Below, one piece after another: positions 11,466-21,517 of a stretch of 64,000 nt of DNA (within the stretch, counting starts at the first letter, position 1; each line of letters starts with the position of its first letter). Both the position numbers and the translations under genes were made by a program. A model generated the notes under the pieces. That model was not told where the DNA came from. It did no database searches and was given only the letters and a program-made list of their open reading frames with translations. Source of the stretch: Undaria pinnatifida (Eukaryota; Sar; Phaeophyceae; Laminariales; Alariaceae); assembly GCA_012845835.1 (NCBI GenBank), contig JABAKD010000016.1, positions 3,094,359 through 3,158,358 on the forward strand, written 5' to 3'.

Positions 11466-11779
11466 ATTTTTGTTTTATTTTTATCTTTGTTTTTATTTGT
11501 TTTCTTATTATTATTTTGTTTTTGCTTTTGTTTTTGTTTATTTCGTAGTCTCTCTTCCAATATATTTCTGTTGCTGACGTATGTATGTTGTGCCTGTCGT
11601 ACCCAGTACTAGGGCATGACATTGCGTTGTCGAATGCATTACGATGCATTATCTCTGTGTCGTAGCTTGTGACCACAGAGCTGATCTTTCTAGGGTGAAG
11701 AATCAGTACGGACACTGGGTGTGCTGGATGTCGACGAGTAGAAGAACGGTTTAATGTGAAGAACACACACACACACCCT
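11466..11779 (+). mobile_element. LINE 3' end (family D), 5'-truncated copy
   Basis: It begins in the TTTTATTTTTATCTTTG region of the LINE 3' UTR and runs through CCCAGTACTAGGGCATGACA and TCGACGAGTAGAAGAACGG to a terminal AC-dinucleotide tail at about 11763-11778. A fixed 3' end with variable 5' truncation across the window's copies is the signature of target-primed reverse transcription. Confidence 0.8.
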
Positions 11780-11817
11780 TCACACGAAACGACCCCCCCC
11801 AATTTCCTATTAAATAT

Positions 11818-12262
11818 TTTCAGGCACGGGCGTCGTAGCTGCGCTGCAACCTGTCAGATACCCGGGAAGACAGGGCGATCATTATTATTTGTATAGACTA
11901 AGGTTTATATTTCGATTGCTCTTTTTTCACTGCATGCCCGCAGGTCGTCACTCTGACAACACTCCAGACAGCAGACGCGTTCGTCTGTGCTCACGACTAC
12001 CGTGCGGTTCGTAAGGTGCAGGCAGCCCAACCGCTGTAGTTTGTAGCCGCGAGTTGGTTGGTTGTGGGAACGGGGGAACTCTTTGCCGAAGTTGAGTGGA
12101 TACCCGCGGCCGTGTGAGTCCAGTTTGCACATTTGATAATTTCACTTGTTTGTGCGCCTTACTTACTCATATCCTGCCTTTTTAGGCGGGAAAGCGTAGT
12201 ATTTCCCAGACGATTTTGATTTCATTTGGCTTTTCGGATCTTCCTAGGGCTTCAGTACCTTT
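11818..12262 (+). repeat. Family E repeat, uninterrupted copy
   Basis: Colinear with 31586-32436, where the same sequence is broken by two LINE 3' ends. It starts TTTTCAGGCACGGGCGTCGTAG, includes AGTTGAGTGGATACCCGCGG at about 12082 and TTCACTTGTTTGTGCGCC at about 12141, and ends near CCTAGGGCTTCAGTACC. It is the natural empty site for those insertions. Confidence 0.85.
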
Positions 12263-12297
12263 ATCTGACCACCAACTCTAGATGTTTGACATAATAA

Positions 12298-12372
12298 GGT
12301 AATGTGAGATAAGAACAACAACAAGACCAACAACAACAACAACGACAACAACAACGACAACAACAACACGCT
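12298..12372 (+). mobile_element. Family F tail fragment with CAA/CGACAA repeats
   Basis: It shares GTAATGTGAGA followed by an AACAACAAC-type tail with the other family F copies but lacks the 5' hairpin, so it is 5'-truncated. Confidence 0.5.
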
Positions 12373-12387
12373 CCTGAATACCAAATA

Positions 12388-12868
12388 AACACATATAAAA
12401 CCATTCCCTGGATATCGAGTCATTCCTTGGTGTCATGGACTTTGGTCAGGAATTTTTTGACTCCGTTACAACTGGAAACCCGTTTTGGGGACAAATGTAT
12501 TCGAATTTAGTATAGGGAGCGATTTGGGGGCTCTAAAGGGGTTATATTATGCGATTCGCGGAACTGGAATTCTCGGTCGAATATGGCTTGGTTCGAGCGC
12601 CGCCTTCGGGGGGCGGCTCGGGGGGCGGCTCCAACGCCCCTCGCCCTGCCGTGTCCGTTCCGCACATCGACGTGAACGCGAACGGGCGCCGAGCGAGACG
12701 AGCGAGTGTCGAGGAGGAATTTTGGAAAAATTGTTGAATCTTAATGGCTGCAACGCCTGAATGATTTACAAAATTGGGGCATCATTTCCAAACGGTACGT
12801 GATACTGTTTGGAATTTTGCGGTGGCATACTCTCGAGCGTTAGTTTCTTTGCTGTACCTTTTTTACTA
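12388..12868 (+). repeat. Family B, copy 1, interrupted by element K
   Basis: Head segment CCTTGGTGTCATGGACTTTGGTC, then GCGATTCGCGGAACTGGAAT at about 12550 and the C-run/TTCG/G-run hairpin at about 12600-12625. It continues into ACGTGATACTGTTTGGAATTTTGC-type sequence. The repeat resumes after K at 13787. An extra ~70-bp stretch (about 12470-12545) is absent from the 17.9-kb copy. Confidence 0.75.
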
Positions 12869-13786
12869 CAGTGGGGGTTGCGGTTTAAGATAGCGGTGTG
12901 CCATACCGACGAAAACTATCTCAAACACGTAGCTCTCCTAAATCGGTTTTAAGATATGTTTTATCTTAAAGCGAGATTTTGGGTTAAAATAAACTTATCT
13001 ATAACAGAACATATGGGTTTTAGAGAGCCCGGGCCTGGGGTCAAGAGCGCTTAAAGGGCAGGATGTTGCCGTTGTGCCTATTCGAAGTGTTGAAAGCGCT
13101 TTTCGTATTGTTTACGCAATATTTACCGTGCGTTGGAGGGCCGGCACGCAGCACGATCCTTCCTTGTTGCGTACTCGCGGAGTATATTAAAACAAAAGTA
13201 AATATAAAGAAGAAACACCTGCGTGAGATGAGCTCACCAGGCTACGTAGAGTATATTATTGTCGAATGAATTGTTCTCTTTGGCAGGGTTATTCCAACAT
13301 CATCTATACCCTGTGAGCAGCCAACATAACACAGAGAGGTGAAGCAGCATGGGCATCACTTGTCGGGGTTGACACATCCGCGGCAAACACGTTGCATCTC
13401 GTTGTCGCCACACGGGTCCGCCAAACCGCAGATTCCATGAAGGTAGACTTGACAGACACGGCATCTGTGAGTCGTAAAGTTCGGAGGGCCCGGCGTGTGG
13501 TCCGGAACCACAGCGCACTTCAAACCCGCGGCGCAGGGCATTGTGCTACAGCCAGTAAAGCTGTGAGCTGTGTGTCTACCTTGTTCTGCTGTATGCCTAC
13601 ATGCCTACGGGTGGCAGTTACTCAGGGTTTCCAGGCTACAGCACTACACGGGCAGGCGGGGTTGGGGGTATGTTCGGTTTAAGATAATCGATGTTCGGTT
13701 TACGATAAGGTGTGCCAAGCCATTTTCGACTCTCGTAAACACGTGATTCTCTAAAACTAGGCTATCTTAAACCGCAACCCCCACTG
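12869..13786 (-). mobile_element. Element K: TA-flanked TIR transposon carrying a Cys/His-rich ORF
   Basis: It has perfect terminal inverted repeats of about 26 bp starting CAGTGGGGGTTGCGGTTTAA. The dinucleotide TA flanks both sides (12867-12868 and 13787-13788), and the uninterrupted target is present in family B copy 2 at about 18280-18295 (TTTTTTACTAGTTCG). A TA duplication plus CAGT-type ends points to the Tc1/mariner group, pogo-like by TIR start. This is an inference, since no DDE transposase is encoded. Subterminal GGTGTGCCA...AAACACGT sequences recur as direct repeats at about 12895 and 13710. The only coding-like content is the reverse-strand ORF at 13356-13541. Confidence 0.85.
13356..13541 (-). 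CDS. 61-aa Cys/His-rich putative zinc-binding protein in element K
   Basis: ATG at 13541, stop at 13356. Cysteines lie at residues 3, 9, 27, 30, 38, 44, 53 and 56, and histidines at 25 and 35. The core is Cys-x2-Cys-x4-His-x2-Cys, then Asp-Asn-x-Met-Gln-Arg-Val-Cys-x2-Cys. The same layout, start (Met-Pro-Cys-Ala-Ala-Gly) and core recur in the reverse-strand ORF at 50989-51528. Several conserved codons differ only at the third base (for example the codons for Cys-Ala-Ala and for Gln-Arg-Val), which suggests selection on the protein. No known family was recognised. A metal-binding, DNA- or protein-contacting role is inferred from the Cys/His spacing and from its place in a transposon. Confidence 0.6.
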   Translation of the reverse strand: MPCAAGLKCAVVPDHTPGPPNFTTHRCRVCQVYLHGICGLADPCGDNEMQRVCRGCVNPDK

Positions 13787-13997
13787 TAGTTCGTTTGGTT
13801 TCTTGCTCGGCATTTTTATTGCTTTCGTTTCTGCTCGTTTTGCCAGCTGGAAATTCATTTTTTTAGTGTGGGTTCACCTAAAACGTGACACAACATACAG
13901 ACGATATCCAACAACTTCGCGACACAAATTACCGACCGCAAAACGTATCGTGACAAAAAAACTCCCAAACCATGGAATCATGACATTTTCATGTAAA
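13787..13997 (+). repeat. linker between family B and the 460-bp array
   Basis: Colinear with 18285-18484: TTCGTTTGGTTTCTTGCTCGG through CACCTAAAACGTGACACAAC and the AACGTATCGTGACAAAAAAAC segment. It is absent in the 54.5-kb copy, where family B joins the array directly. Confidence 0.7.
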
Positions 13998-15381
13998 AGA
14001 ATCTCGAGACAAAACCAAGCAGGTAGAGCCGTCTCTTCGGCCTTTGGCCCTGGCTTTAGCATGGCCGCTGACACTCCAGGCAGCCTCTGCTGTAGGCATG
14101 GACGAGTGCGGTTGATTCGCAGCGAACTGTCCCGCTGTGCTCGCTTCTATGTGGCCATTGTCCACGCTATTTCATGTCACCTTCCTTCTGTTTTGAGCTC
14201 GTCGTCGTGCCGTCGAGGTACGAGGAAACCCTTACGTACTGGGTGAGAACAGCAGTATGTACGACGAGCATGAACGCCAACTGACGACATTGGCAAACAC
14301 ACAACATCAGGTGCAGCAGCATTAGCCGAAGGGCGAAACTTCTAGCACATACTGCAGCAACTAGTAGCAACCAGAATCACAGCAGATAGCTCAAAGTGCA
14401 GTACGAGTGCGGTTGGCAAGTTTAGTCGTACACGAATCACTCTGTCCCATATATAACAGAATCTCGAGACAAAACCAAGCAGGTAGAGCCGTCTCTTCGG
14501 CTTTTGGCCCTGGCTTTAGCACGGCCGCTGACACTCCAGGCAGCCTCTGCTGTAGGCATGAACGAGTGCGGTTGATTCGCAGCGAACTATCCCGCTGTGC
14601 TCGCTTCTATGTGGCCATTGTCCACGCTATTTCATGTCACCTTCCTTCTGTTTTGAGCTCGTCGTCGTGCCGTCGAGGTACGAGGAAACCCGTACGTACT
14701 CGGTGAGAACAGCAGTATGTACGACGAGCATGAACGCCAACTGACGACATTGGCAAACACACAACATCAGGTGCAGCAGCAGTAGCTGAAGGGCAAAACT
14801 TCTAGCACATACTGCAGCAACTAGTAGCAACCAGAACCACAGAAGATAGCTCAAAGTGCAGTACGAGTGCAGTTGGCAAGTTTAGTCGTACACGAATCAC
14901 TCTGTCCAATATATAACAGAATCTCGAGACAAAACCAAGCAGGTAGAAGAGCCGTCTCTTCGGCCTTTGGCCCTGGCTTTAGCACGGCCGCTGACACTCC
15001 AGGCAGCCTCTGCTGTAGGCATGAACGAGTGCGGTTGATTCGCAGCGAACTATCCCGCTGTGCTCGCTTCTATGTGGCCATTGTCCATGCCATTTCATGT
15101 CACCTTCCTTCTGTTTTGAGCTCGTCGTCGTGTCGCCGAGGTACGAGGAAACCCGTACGTACTGGGTGAGAACAGCAGTATGTACGACGAGCATGAACGC
15201 CAACTGACAACATTGGCAAACACACAACATCAGGTGAAGCAGCAGTAGCCGAAGGGCGAAACTTCTAGCACGTACTGCAGCAACTAGTAGCAACCAGAAC
15301 TACAGCAGATAGCTCAAAGTGCAGTTCGAGTGCCGTTGGCAAGTTTAGTCATACACGCATCACTCTGTCCAATATATAACA
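13998..15381 (+). repeat. Family C tandem array, three ~460-bp units
   Basis: Unit starts at ATCTCGAGACAAAACCAAGC are at 14001, 14461 and 14921, an exact 460-bp period. The third unit has a short insertion (AGGTAGAAGAGCC). Units are nearly identical. Each contains TCTTCGGCCTTTGGCC, CGTACGTACTGGGTGAGAAC and CACTCTGTCCAATATATAAC. Overlapping ~75-100-codon frames on both strands repeat with the unit and carry stops, so no gene is called. Confidence 0.9.
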
Positions 15382-16715
15382 ACCATTTGATCTTCATATT
15401 GAAAGAGAAAGAAAACATTGCATTTCCTGTAAGAATGATACGTCGTACGAGCGGACGTTCTGATTCTGGTGTGTTGCTGCCGTGAGACCATGGAGCAAAC
15501 CGCATGCTTTACCGAAACAAGAGCCAACAAGAGGCAGCGCACAGGGGCCCCCAACACAGAGACACGTGACAACCACAGCCAGCTGTCGATCGCGTAATTC
15601 GCCGGTAGTCCGTGCTTCGGTAGGTGTATCGGAAGTCGTTCGTAGTACTGCTGTAGATCGTCGAAAAACCACGTGGCATCGTTCTGGTGGCAGACTCGCC
15701 AGTAGACCCCTCAAAATGTATTTACCTTTTCTTTTTCTTGGCCCCATGCACCCATTTCCTTTCCTTTCTCTTCTGTGTTTGTTTCTTTTTGCCAATTGAC
15801 TAGCGTTTGTTGTGCGTATGCGTAGTGATAGATACCACGTGTAATATATGCGTGGTAGTCTTTCTTGGGTGGCAAGCGGTATAGTCGGTTTTTCCAGGCT
15901 CGAGTAATGAGACGTATGCACCAGCATGGACCTGGCACATCGTAGACTGACTCCCGATTTCACTTTTATATGTTTCTGGTGGAGGCAAAAATTGCGTCAG
16001 CTGTGATTCATGCGTGTACCACCTTTGGTTTGTGTTTTTCTCCAAGGGTATTCCTCAGCTCCAGAGTGACTGGAGCCTGTCCTGTGACCACGGACTTGAT
16101 TATGCGAGTTAATGTGAGAACGACAACAACAACAACGGAAATAATATTGCCTGTTTCTTGACCTTTCAGCTGTTTCCTGCAAATTTGGTTTTTCTGCCAA
16201 CACGATTTTGAACCTTTTCGCGATGTTTCTTCCTTTTTGTCTAGTAAGTTGAACCTCCTACCATTTGCCGCTAATTTTGCCGCCTGTGCATTAGTTGCGG
16301 AACGGTCCAGCTTTAGCTTTTCTTTGATTCGCACCATTTGTTTTGTACTTGACGAAGCTTCATCGGCTGAGATCTGGGCTTGGCTCATCAGGTTGACATC
16401 GCCCAGCACCCCATCGCAGCGCTATAGCTTACAGCAACGAAGCGCCGTGCAGTGCCCTGCGATGCCCTGCGGCTCAGCTCAGCAGCGCACCGCTAGCTCA
16501 GCAGAGCGCAGCGCTATGCTTTGCCGTGCTCTGCCGTCGCGGTCGTTCGTTATTCATGATATATATCTAAAACTCCGCGTACGCTGATATTTAGGTATTT
16601 GGCGCTGTATTCTGTACATATCGCGTCAACCATCGTAATATCATACACTCAATATGGGGGAGGGAATGTAATCTCTATGCAAAGATCCTGTTTTGTTTTA
16701 ATAAATTGTCAGCCG
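15382..16715 (+). repeat. unique middle of the composite repeat, copy 1
   Basis: Colinear with 55217-56565 with many small differences. It contains GATACGTCGTACGAGCGGAC, a GGGGCCCCCAACACAGAG segment, TTTCTTGGCCCCATGCACCC, a family F insertion at 16043-16138, and a run rich in CAGCGC/GCAGCGC at about 16400-16530. Frames are open in both copies but do not keep the same length, so no gene is called. Confidence 0.75.
16043..16138 (+). mobile_element. Family F mini-retroposon with 5' hairpin and CAA tail
   Basis: It starts at or near TTCCTCAGCTCCAGAG, with the hairpin CTCCAG-AGTGA-CTGGAG, then CCTGTGACCACGGACTTGAT, GTTAATGTGAGAACGACAA and a CAA-repeat tail. About 90 bp including the tail. Related copies are at 12298, 32861, 54072 (reverse) and 55903. 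Confidence 0.65.
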
Positions 16716-17060
16716 GCCGCCCCGGTGGTCTATTAATAATAGTGGTTTTACCCTCGAATACTACCAACGTTTGGTTGTCCTTGAGTTCGACACCCACCAC
16801 GATGAGATTTGACTTTATTTGCAAAAATGAAAAAAAAAAAACAGGGATCAACTAGCTGCTGAGAGCGCCTAGCAGCGTGGGTTGGTTCGATTCGAGTCGA
16901 CGAGGGAAGAAAATGCTGGATTCTCCTCGCGGTAAAAATGAAAGCACGTGCCGAAGGAGGGAGGGAGGAGGAGGGCCCGCTATGTGACCCCGGATCTGAG
17001 CTACTACTGGGAGGGAGCGCGAGAGTGGTGCGGGGATAATACATGGATGAAGAAAAAAAA
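16716..17060 (+). mobile_element. SINE, subfamily S2, in composite copy 1
   Basis: The head is GGCCGCCCCGGTGGTCTATT, followed by a B-box-like GAGTTCGACACCC about 65 bp later, a short A-run, and a body with GAGCGCCTAGCAGCGTGGG and CCCCGGATCTGAG. It looks like a tRNA-derived pol III SINE. The head is shared with subfamily S1 (24912 and others) while the bodies are only distantly alike. Confidence 0.65.
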
Positions 17061-17063
17061 ATG

Positions 17064-17891
17064 TTGCGAAGGTACATTATTATTGCTATTAATACCAGTA
17101 AATAATATGTCAGTCTCTAGAAAATACGCACGGCACTATCAGCAGTCGTCATGGTAGACACTCCGGAAATTATGCATTGAGGGGACGCGTCCGATTTCGA
17201 CAACGTGAAAGCACCCACGAAGAAAAGACAGCAAACACACATATCCCGCCTTCCCGAGAAAAAACAGAGAAGAAGCGCTACGCCAACCTCCCGTACGAGC
17301 AAAGCCATCCCCGCACCTATCTTAGACAACGCCGCCTCAACGAGAAATCGCCCTCCTCTTCTACGTTTTCCTCCTCGCCCGCGACCACGCAGACCAATCA
17401 ATGCGACAGCCTTCACGTAACAAACAAAGCAATCTTCTTCCAAAACCTCGCCGGCTGACATGTCCTCACGTCGACGTTTGATGCAAACCGACTTTGCATC
17501 CTGTCGACTTCGAACCTCCATTGCCACGGGGACAGCAGTGCAGTCTCTTCATCAATGCCAAGGCCTCTTTTGTTTCGCCTAGAGAGGCGACGCAGGTTCT
17601 CAATAATACTATTTTGGGTATTTTTGTTTGACAGACGCCAACTTTTACTTGACGGCGCATTTAACATAGTTTGTTTCGCCTATCCTTGCCTTCTTTATTG
17701 TATAATATTACGTTTTTTCTTTTGTCAAAGCATGACTTTCATAATCCCATGTTCGTATGAAACTCTTGGCATTACTTTAAAGTTCAATGCATGCCAAATC
17801 GGACAGCTACACCTTAACTTGTCGAAGTGCTGCCCTGCCCTACCCGAAGCATGGGCGCCGGCGAATGCCGGCGCCCTTGCGGAGCCCTTGT
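17064..17891 (+). repeat. Family M with terminal GC hairpin, copy 1
   Basis: Colinear with 20655-21517 and 56906-57727. Landmarks: AATAATATGTCAGTCTCTAG, GGGGACGCGTCC, CCTCTTTTGTTTCGCC and TGCATGCCAAATCGGACAGC. The 3' end carries a perfect 10-bp-stem hairpin with GAAT loop (17853-17876, GGGCGCCGGC/GCCGGCGCCC), then about 15 bp to the shared terminus CCCTTGT. Such a hairpin close to a constant 3' end recalls Helitrons, but the terminal bases are not the canonical CTRR, so the class is open. Confidence 0.75.
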
Positions 17892-18484
17892 AAACATATA
17901 TAAAATCCTTCTTTGGTGTCATGTATTATTTGGTCAGGAGTTTTTTGTCTCGGCCGAAGTATGCGATTCGCGGAACTGGAATTCTCGGTCGAATATAGCT
18001 TGGTTCGAGCGCCCCCTTCGGGGGGCGGCTCCAACGCCCCTCGCCCTGCCGTGTCCGTTCCGCACATCGACGTAAACGCGGACGGATGCCGAGCGAGACA
18101 AGCGAGAAGTTGCAAAATACCGCATGTCGAGGAGGAATTTTGGAAAAATTGTTGAATCTTAATGGCTGCAACGCCTGAATGATTTACAAAATTGGCATCA
18201 TTTCCAAACGGTACGTGATAATGTTTGGAATTTTGCGGTGGCATACTCTCGAGCGTTAGTTTCTTTGCTGTACTTTTTTACTAGTTCGTTTGGTTTCTTG
18301 CTCGGCATTTTTATTGCTTTTGTTTCTGCTCGTTTTGCCAGCTGGACATTCAATTTTTTAGTGTGGGTTCACCTAAAACGTGACACAACTTACCGACGAT
18401 ATCCAACAACTTCGTGACGCAAATTACCGACCGCAAAACGTATCGTGACAAAAAAACTCCCAAATCATGATACTTTTACGTAAC
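17892..18484 (+). repeat. Family B copy 2 plus linker (empty site for K)
   Basis: Begins directly after the family M terminus, with CCTTCTTTGGTGTCATG, then GCGATTCGCGGAACTGGAAT at about 17961 and the C-run/TTCG/G-run hairpin at 18010-18030. Position 18280-18295 carries the uninterrupted target of element K. The linker to the array follows. Confidence 0.8.
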
Positions 18485-19408
18485 AGAATTTCGAGACAAA
18501 ACCAAGCAGGTAGGGCCGTCTCTTCGGCCTTTGGCCCTGACTTAAGCACGGCCGCTGACACTCCAGGCATCCTCTGCTGTAGGCATGAACGAGTGCGGTT
18601 GATTCGCAGCGAACTATCCCGCTGTGCTCGCTTCTATGTGGCCATTGTCCATGCCATTTCATGTCCCCTTCCTTCTGTTTTGAGCTCGTCGTCGTACGGT
18701 TGAGGTACGAGGAAACCCGTACGTACTGGGTGAGAACAGCAGTATGTACGACGAGCATGAACGCTAATTGACGACATTGGCAAACACACAACAGCAGGTG
18801 TAGCAGCTGTAGCAGAAGGGCGAAACTTCTAGCACATAATGCAGCAACTAGTATCAACCAGAACTACAGCAGATAGCTCAAAGTGCAGTGCGAGTGCCGT
18901 TGCCATATTTATTCGTACACGCATCACTCTGTCCAATATAGACTATAACAGAATTTCGAGACAAGACCAAGCAGGTAGAGCCGTCTCTTCGGCCTTTGGC
19001 CCTGGCTTTAGCACGGCCGCTGACACTCCAGGCAGCCTCTGCTGTAGGCATGAACGAGTGTGGTTGAATCGCAGCGAACTATCTCGCTGTGCTCGCTTCT
19101 ATGCGGCCATTGTCCATGCCAATTCATGTCACCTTCCTTCTGTTTTGAGCTCGTCGTCGTACGTACGGTTGAGGTACGAGGAAACCCGTACGTACTCGGT
19201 AAGAACAGCAGTATGTACGACGAGCATGAACGCCAATTGACGACATTGGCAAGCACACAACAGCAGGTGTAGCAGCAGTAGCCAAAGGGCGAAACTTCTA
19301 GCACATAATGCAGCAACTAGTATCAACCAGAACTACAGCAGATAGCTTAAAGTGCAGTTCGAGTGCCGTTGGCAAGTTTAGTCGTACACGCATCACTCTG
19401 TCCAATAT
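18485..19408 (+). repeat. Family C tandem array, two ~465-bp units
   Basis: Unit starts at ATTTCGAGACAA are at 18488 and 18953. Same content as 13998-15381. The array is cut by family A at about 19409. Confidence 0.9.
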
Positions 19409-20364
19409 TATTATAAAAAATGAAAATACACTCCAGCTGTGAGATCGAAGATTTCGTCGAAACTCACTTTGCAAGCTGTGTGTGATACTCCGATCGCGCG
19501 CATTACAAGTTGTGTGTCCTCATTAAGGATATAGGTCGGCGACTCCCTTTACAACTACAGTGTAGCTATCAGGGTCAACAGGGTGATTTTAGTCAGTCTG
19601 TGCGCTGAAACTATAAAACCCGTTTCTGAGGGGGACAAAATCTGACAGCTGTGGAGGGAAATGTATCCTTTTATCAAGTGAATCTTGTAAGTCGAATAAC
19701 CGGTGAGGGGGGGGGGCGGAGTTTTGAAGAACGTGCGGGCCTGGTTTTGATCAAAAGCGAGCGGGTTTGGAGGGGGGGGGGGGGGGGGGGGGGGGAGGGG
19801 GGGGCAATTTGTGCATGTAAGTTATAATCCTTTCAAGGGGATAAATCTGACGGTTTTGGCACCAGTTTATTATTGGGGGGGGGGGGGGGTTGGGGCGGGG
19901 GTGGGGCGTGTGGGGCAGCTCAATATGTGCGTGGAAACTATACATTATTTTGACGGGACAAATGTGACGGTTTTGGAAAGAATGCATCAGTTTATCATGT
20001 ATATCCTAGGGTAAGTCGTACAATCAGTGAGTAGAGAGAGGGTGGAGTGTTCGAGGGGGTGGGGTTGGGATGGGTTGGGGGGGGGGAAGGTGGGGGGTGG
20101 GGGCGGGGGGGCGGCGGGGAGGGGGGGGGGGGGAAAGGAAGGGTTTTAGGTGAGGGGTTTGTTATACGTGTGGTGCTAGGTCTAGGCGATGGTGTGGGTG
20201 ATGGGGAAGAAGGGGGCGTTCGGGGCGGCGGGGGGAGGAAGCAGCGGCATGGATGGCTCTCGAAAGATAATGAGGTGATATCCTGTGTGTAAAGTGTATA
20301 TTAATCTGGCGGATTTCGATATTTGGTGGGGCGTTTGAGTAAGGGAGAGCGAGTATTATAAGAA
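19409..20364 (+). mobile_element. Family A TIR element, copy 3, long G-tract version
   Basis: Left terminus TTATAAAAAATGAAAATACA-type followed by the conserved left segment, then modules with long G-runs at 19706-19713, 19772-19800, 19876-19890 and 20080-20135. The GGTCTAGGCGATGGTGYGGGTG block follows at about 20190. Non-coding. Confidence 0.75.
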
Positions 20365-20651
20365 GTGAAATAATACACTCCAGCTGTGAGATCGAATATT
20401 TTGTCGAAACTCATCTTTGCAAGCTGTGTGTGATACTCCGATCGTGCGTACTACGAGTTGTGTGTCCTCATTAAGGATATAGGTCGGCGACTCCCCTTAC
20501 AACTACAGTGTAGCTATCAGGGCCAACAGGGTGCTGTTAGGCAGTCTGTTCGCGGAAACTATAAAACCCGTTTCTGAGGGGCACAAAATCTGACAGTTGT
20601 GGAAGGAAATGTATCCTTCTATCAAGTGAATCCTGTAAGTCGAATAACTGG
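20365..20651 (+). mobile_element. Family A, copy 4, left part only
   Basis: Left terminus (AATACACTCCAGCTGTGAG) through the first module, stopping at GTCGAATAACTGGTG. There it joins SINE S2 tail and family M sequence at 20652, so the right half is missing. Confidence 0.75.
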
Positions 20652-21517
20652 TGCGGGGATGATATATGGGATGAAGAAAAAAAAATGTTGCAACGGTAAA
20701 TTATTACTACCACCAGTAGATGATATGTCAGTCTCTAGAAAATACGAACGGCACTATCATCAGCAGTCGTAATGGTAAACACTCCGGAAATTATGCATTG
20801 AGGGGACGCGTCCGATTCCGACAACGTGAAAGCACCCACGAAGCAAAGATAGCAGACACACATATATATCCCGCCTTCCCGAGAAAAAACAGAGAAGAAG
20901 CGCTACGCCAACCTCCCGTACGAGCAAAGCCATCCCCGCACCTATCTTAGACAACGCCGCCTCAACGAGAAATCGCCCTCCTCTTCTACGTTTTCTCCTC
21001 GCCCGCAACCACGCAGACCAATCAATGCGACAGCCTTCACGTAACAAACAAAGCAATCTTCTTCCAAAACCTCGTCGGCTGACATGGCCCCATGATGTCG
21101 ACGTTTGTTTGATGCAAACCGACTTTGCATCCTGTCGACTTCGAACCTCCATTGCCACGGGGACAGCAGTGCAGTCTCTTCATTAATGCCAAGGCCTCTT
21201 TTGGTTCCGCCTAGAGGCGACGCAGGTTCTCAATAATACTCTTTTCCGTATTTTTGTTTCATAGACGCCAACTTTTGCTTGACGGCGCATTTAACAGTAT
21301 GTTTCGCCTATCCTTGCCTTCTTTGTTGAATAATATTACGATTTTTTTCTGTCAAATCATTACTTTCATGATCCCATGTTCGTATTAAACTTTTGGCACT
21401 ACTTTAAAGTTCAATGCATGCCAAATCGGACAGCTACACCTTGAGCTGTCGAAGTGCTGCCCTGCCCTACCCGAAGCATGGGCGCCGGCGAATGCCGGCG
21501 CCCATGCGGTGCCCTTG
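20652..21517 (+). repeat. SINE S2 3' tail plus family M, copy 2
   Basis: It starts inside the S2 tail (GCGGGGATGATATATGGGATG) and continues colinear with 17040-17891. The perfect GC hairpin is at 21480-21503 and the terminus at 21517. Confidence 0.75.

Noticed and set aside
12310-12372. CRISPR-like short repeats
   Set aside because: Simple CAA/CGACAA repeats without spacers, in a eukaryotic repeat context.
13998-15381. Overlapping ~75-100-codon frames on both strands of the 460-bp array
   Set aside because: They repeat with the unit on both strands and include frame-breaking indels between units. No codon-type substitution pattern is evident.
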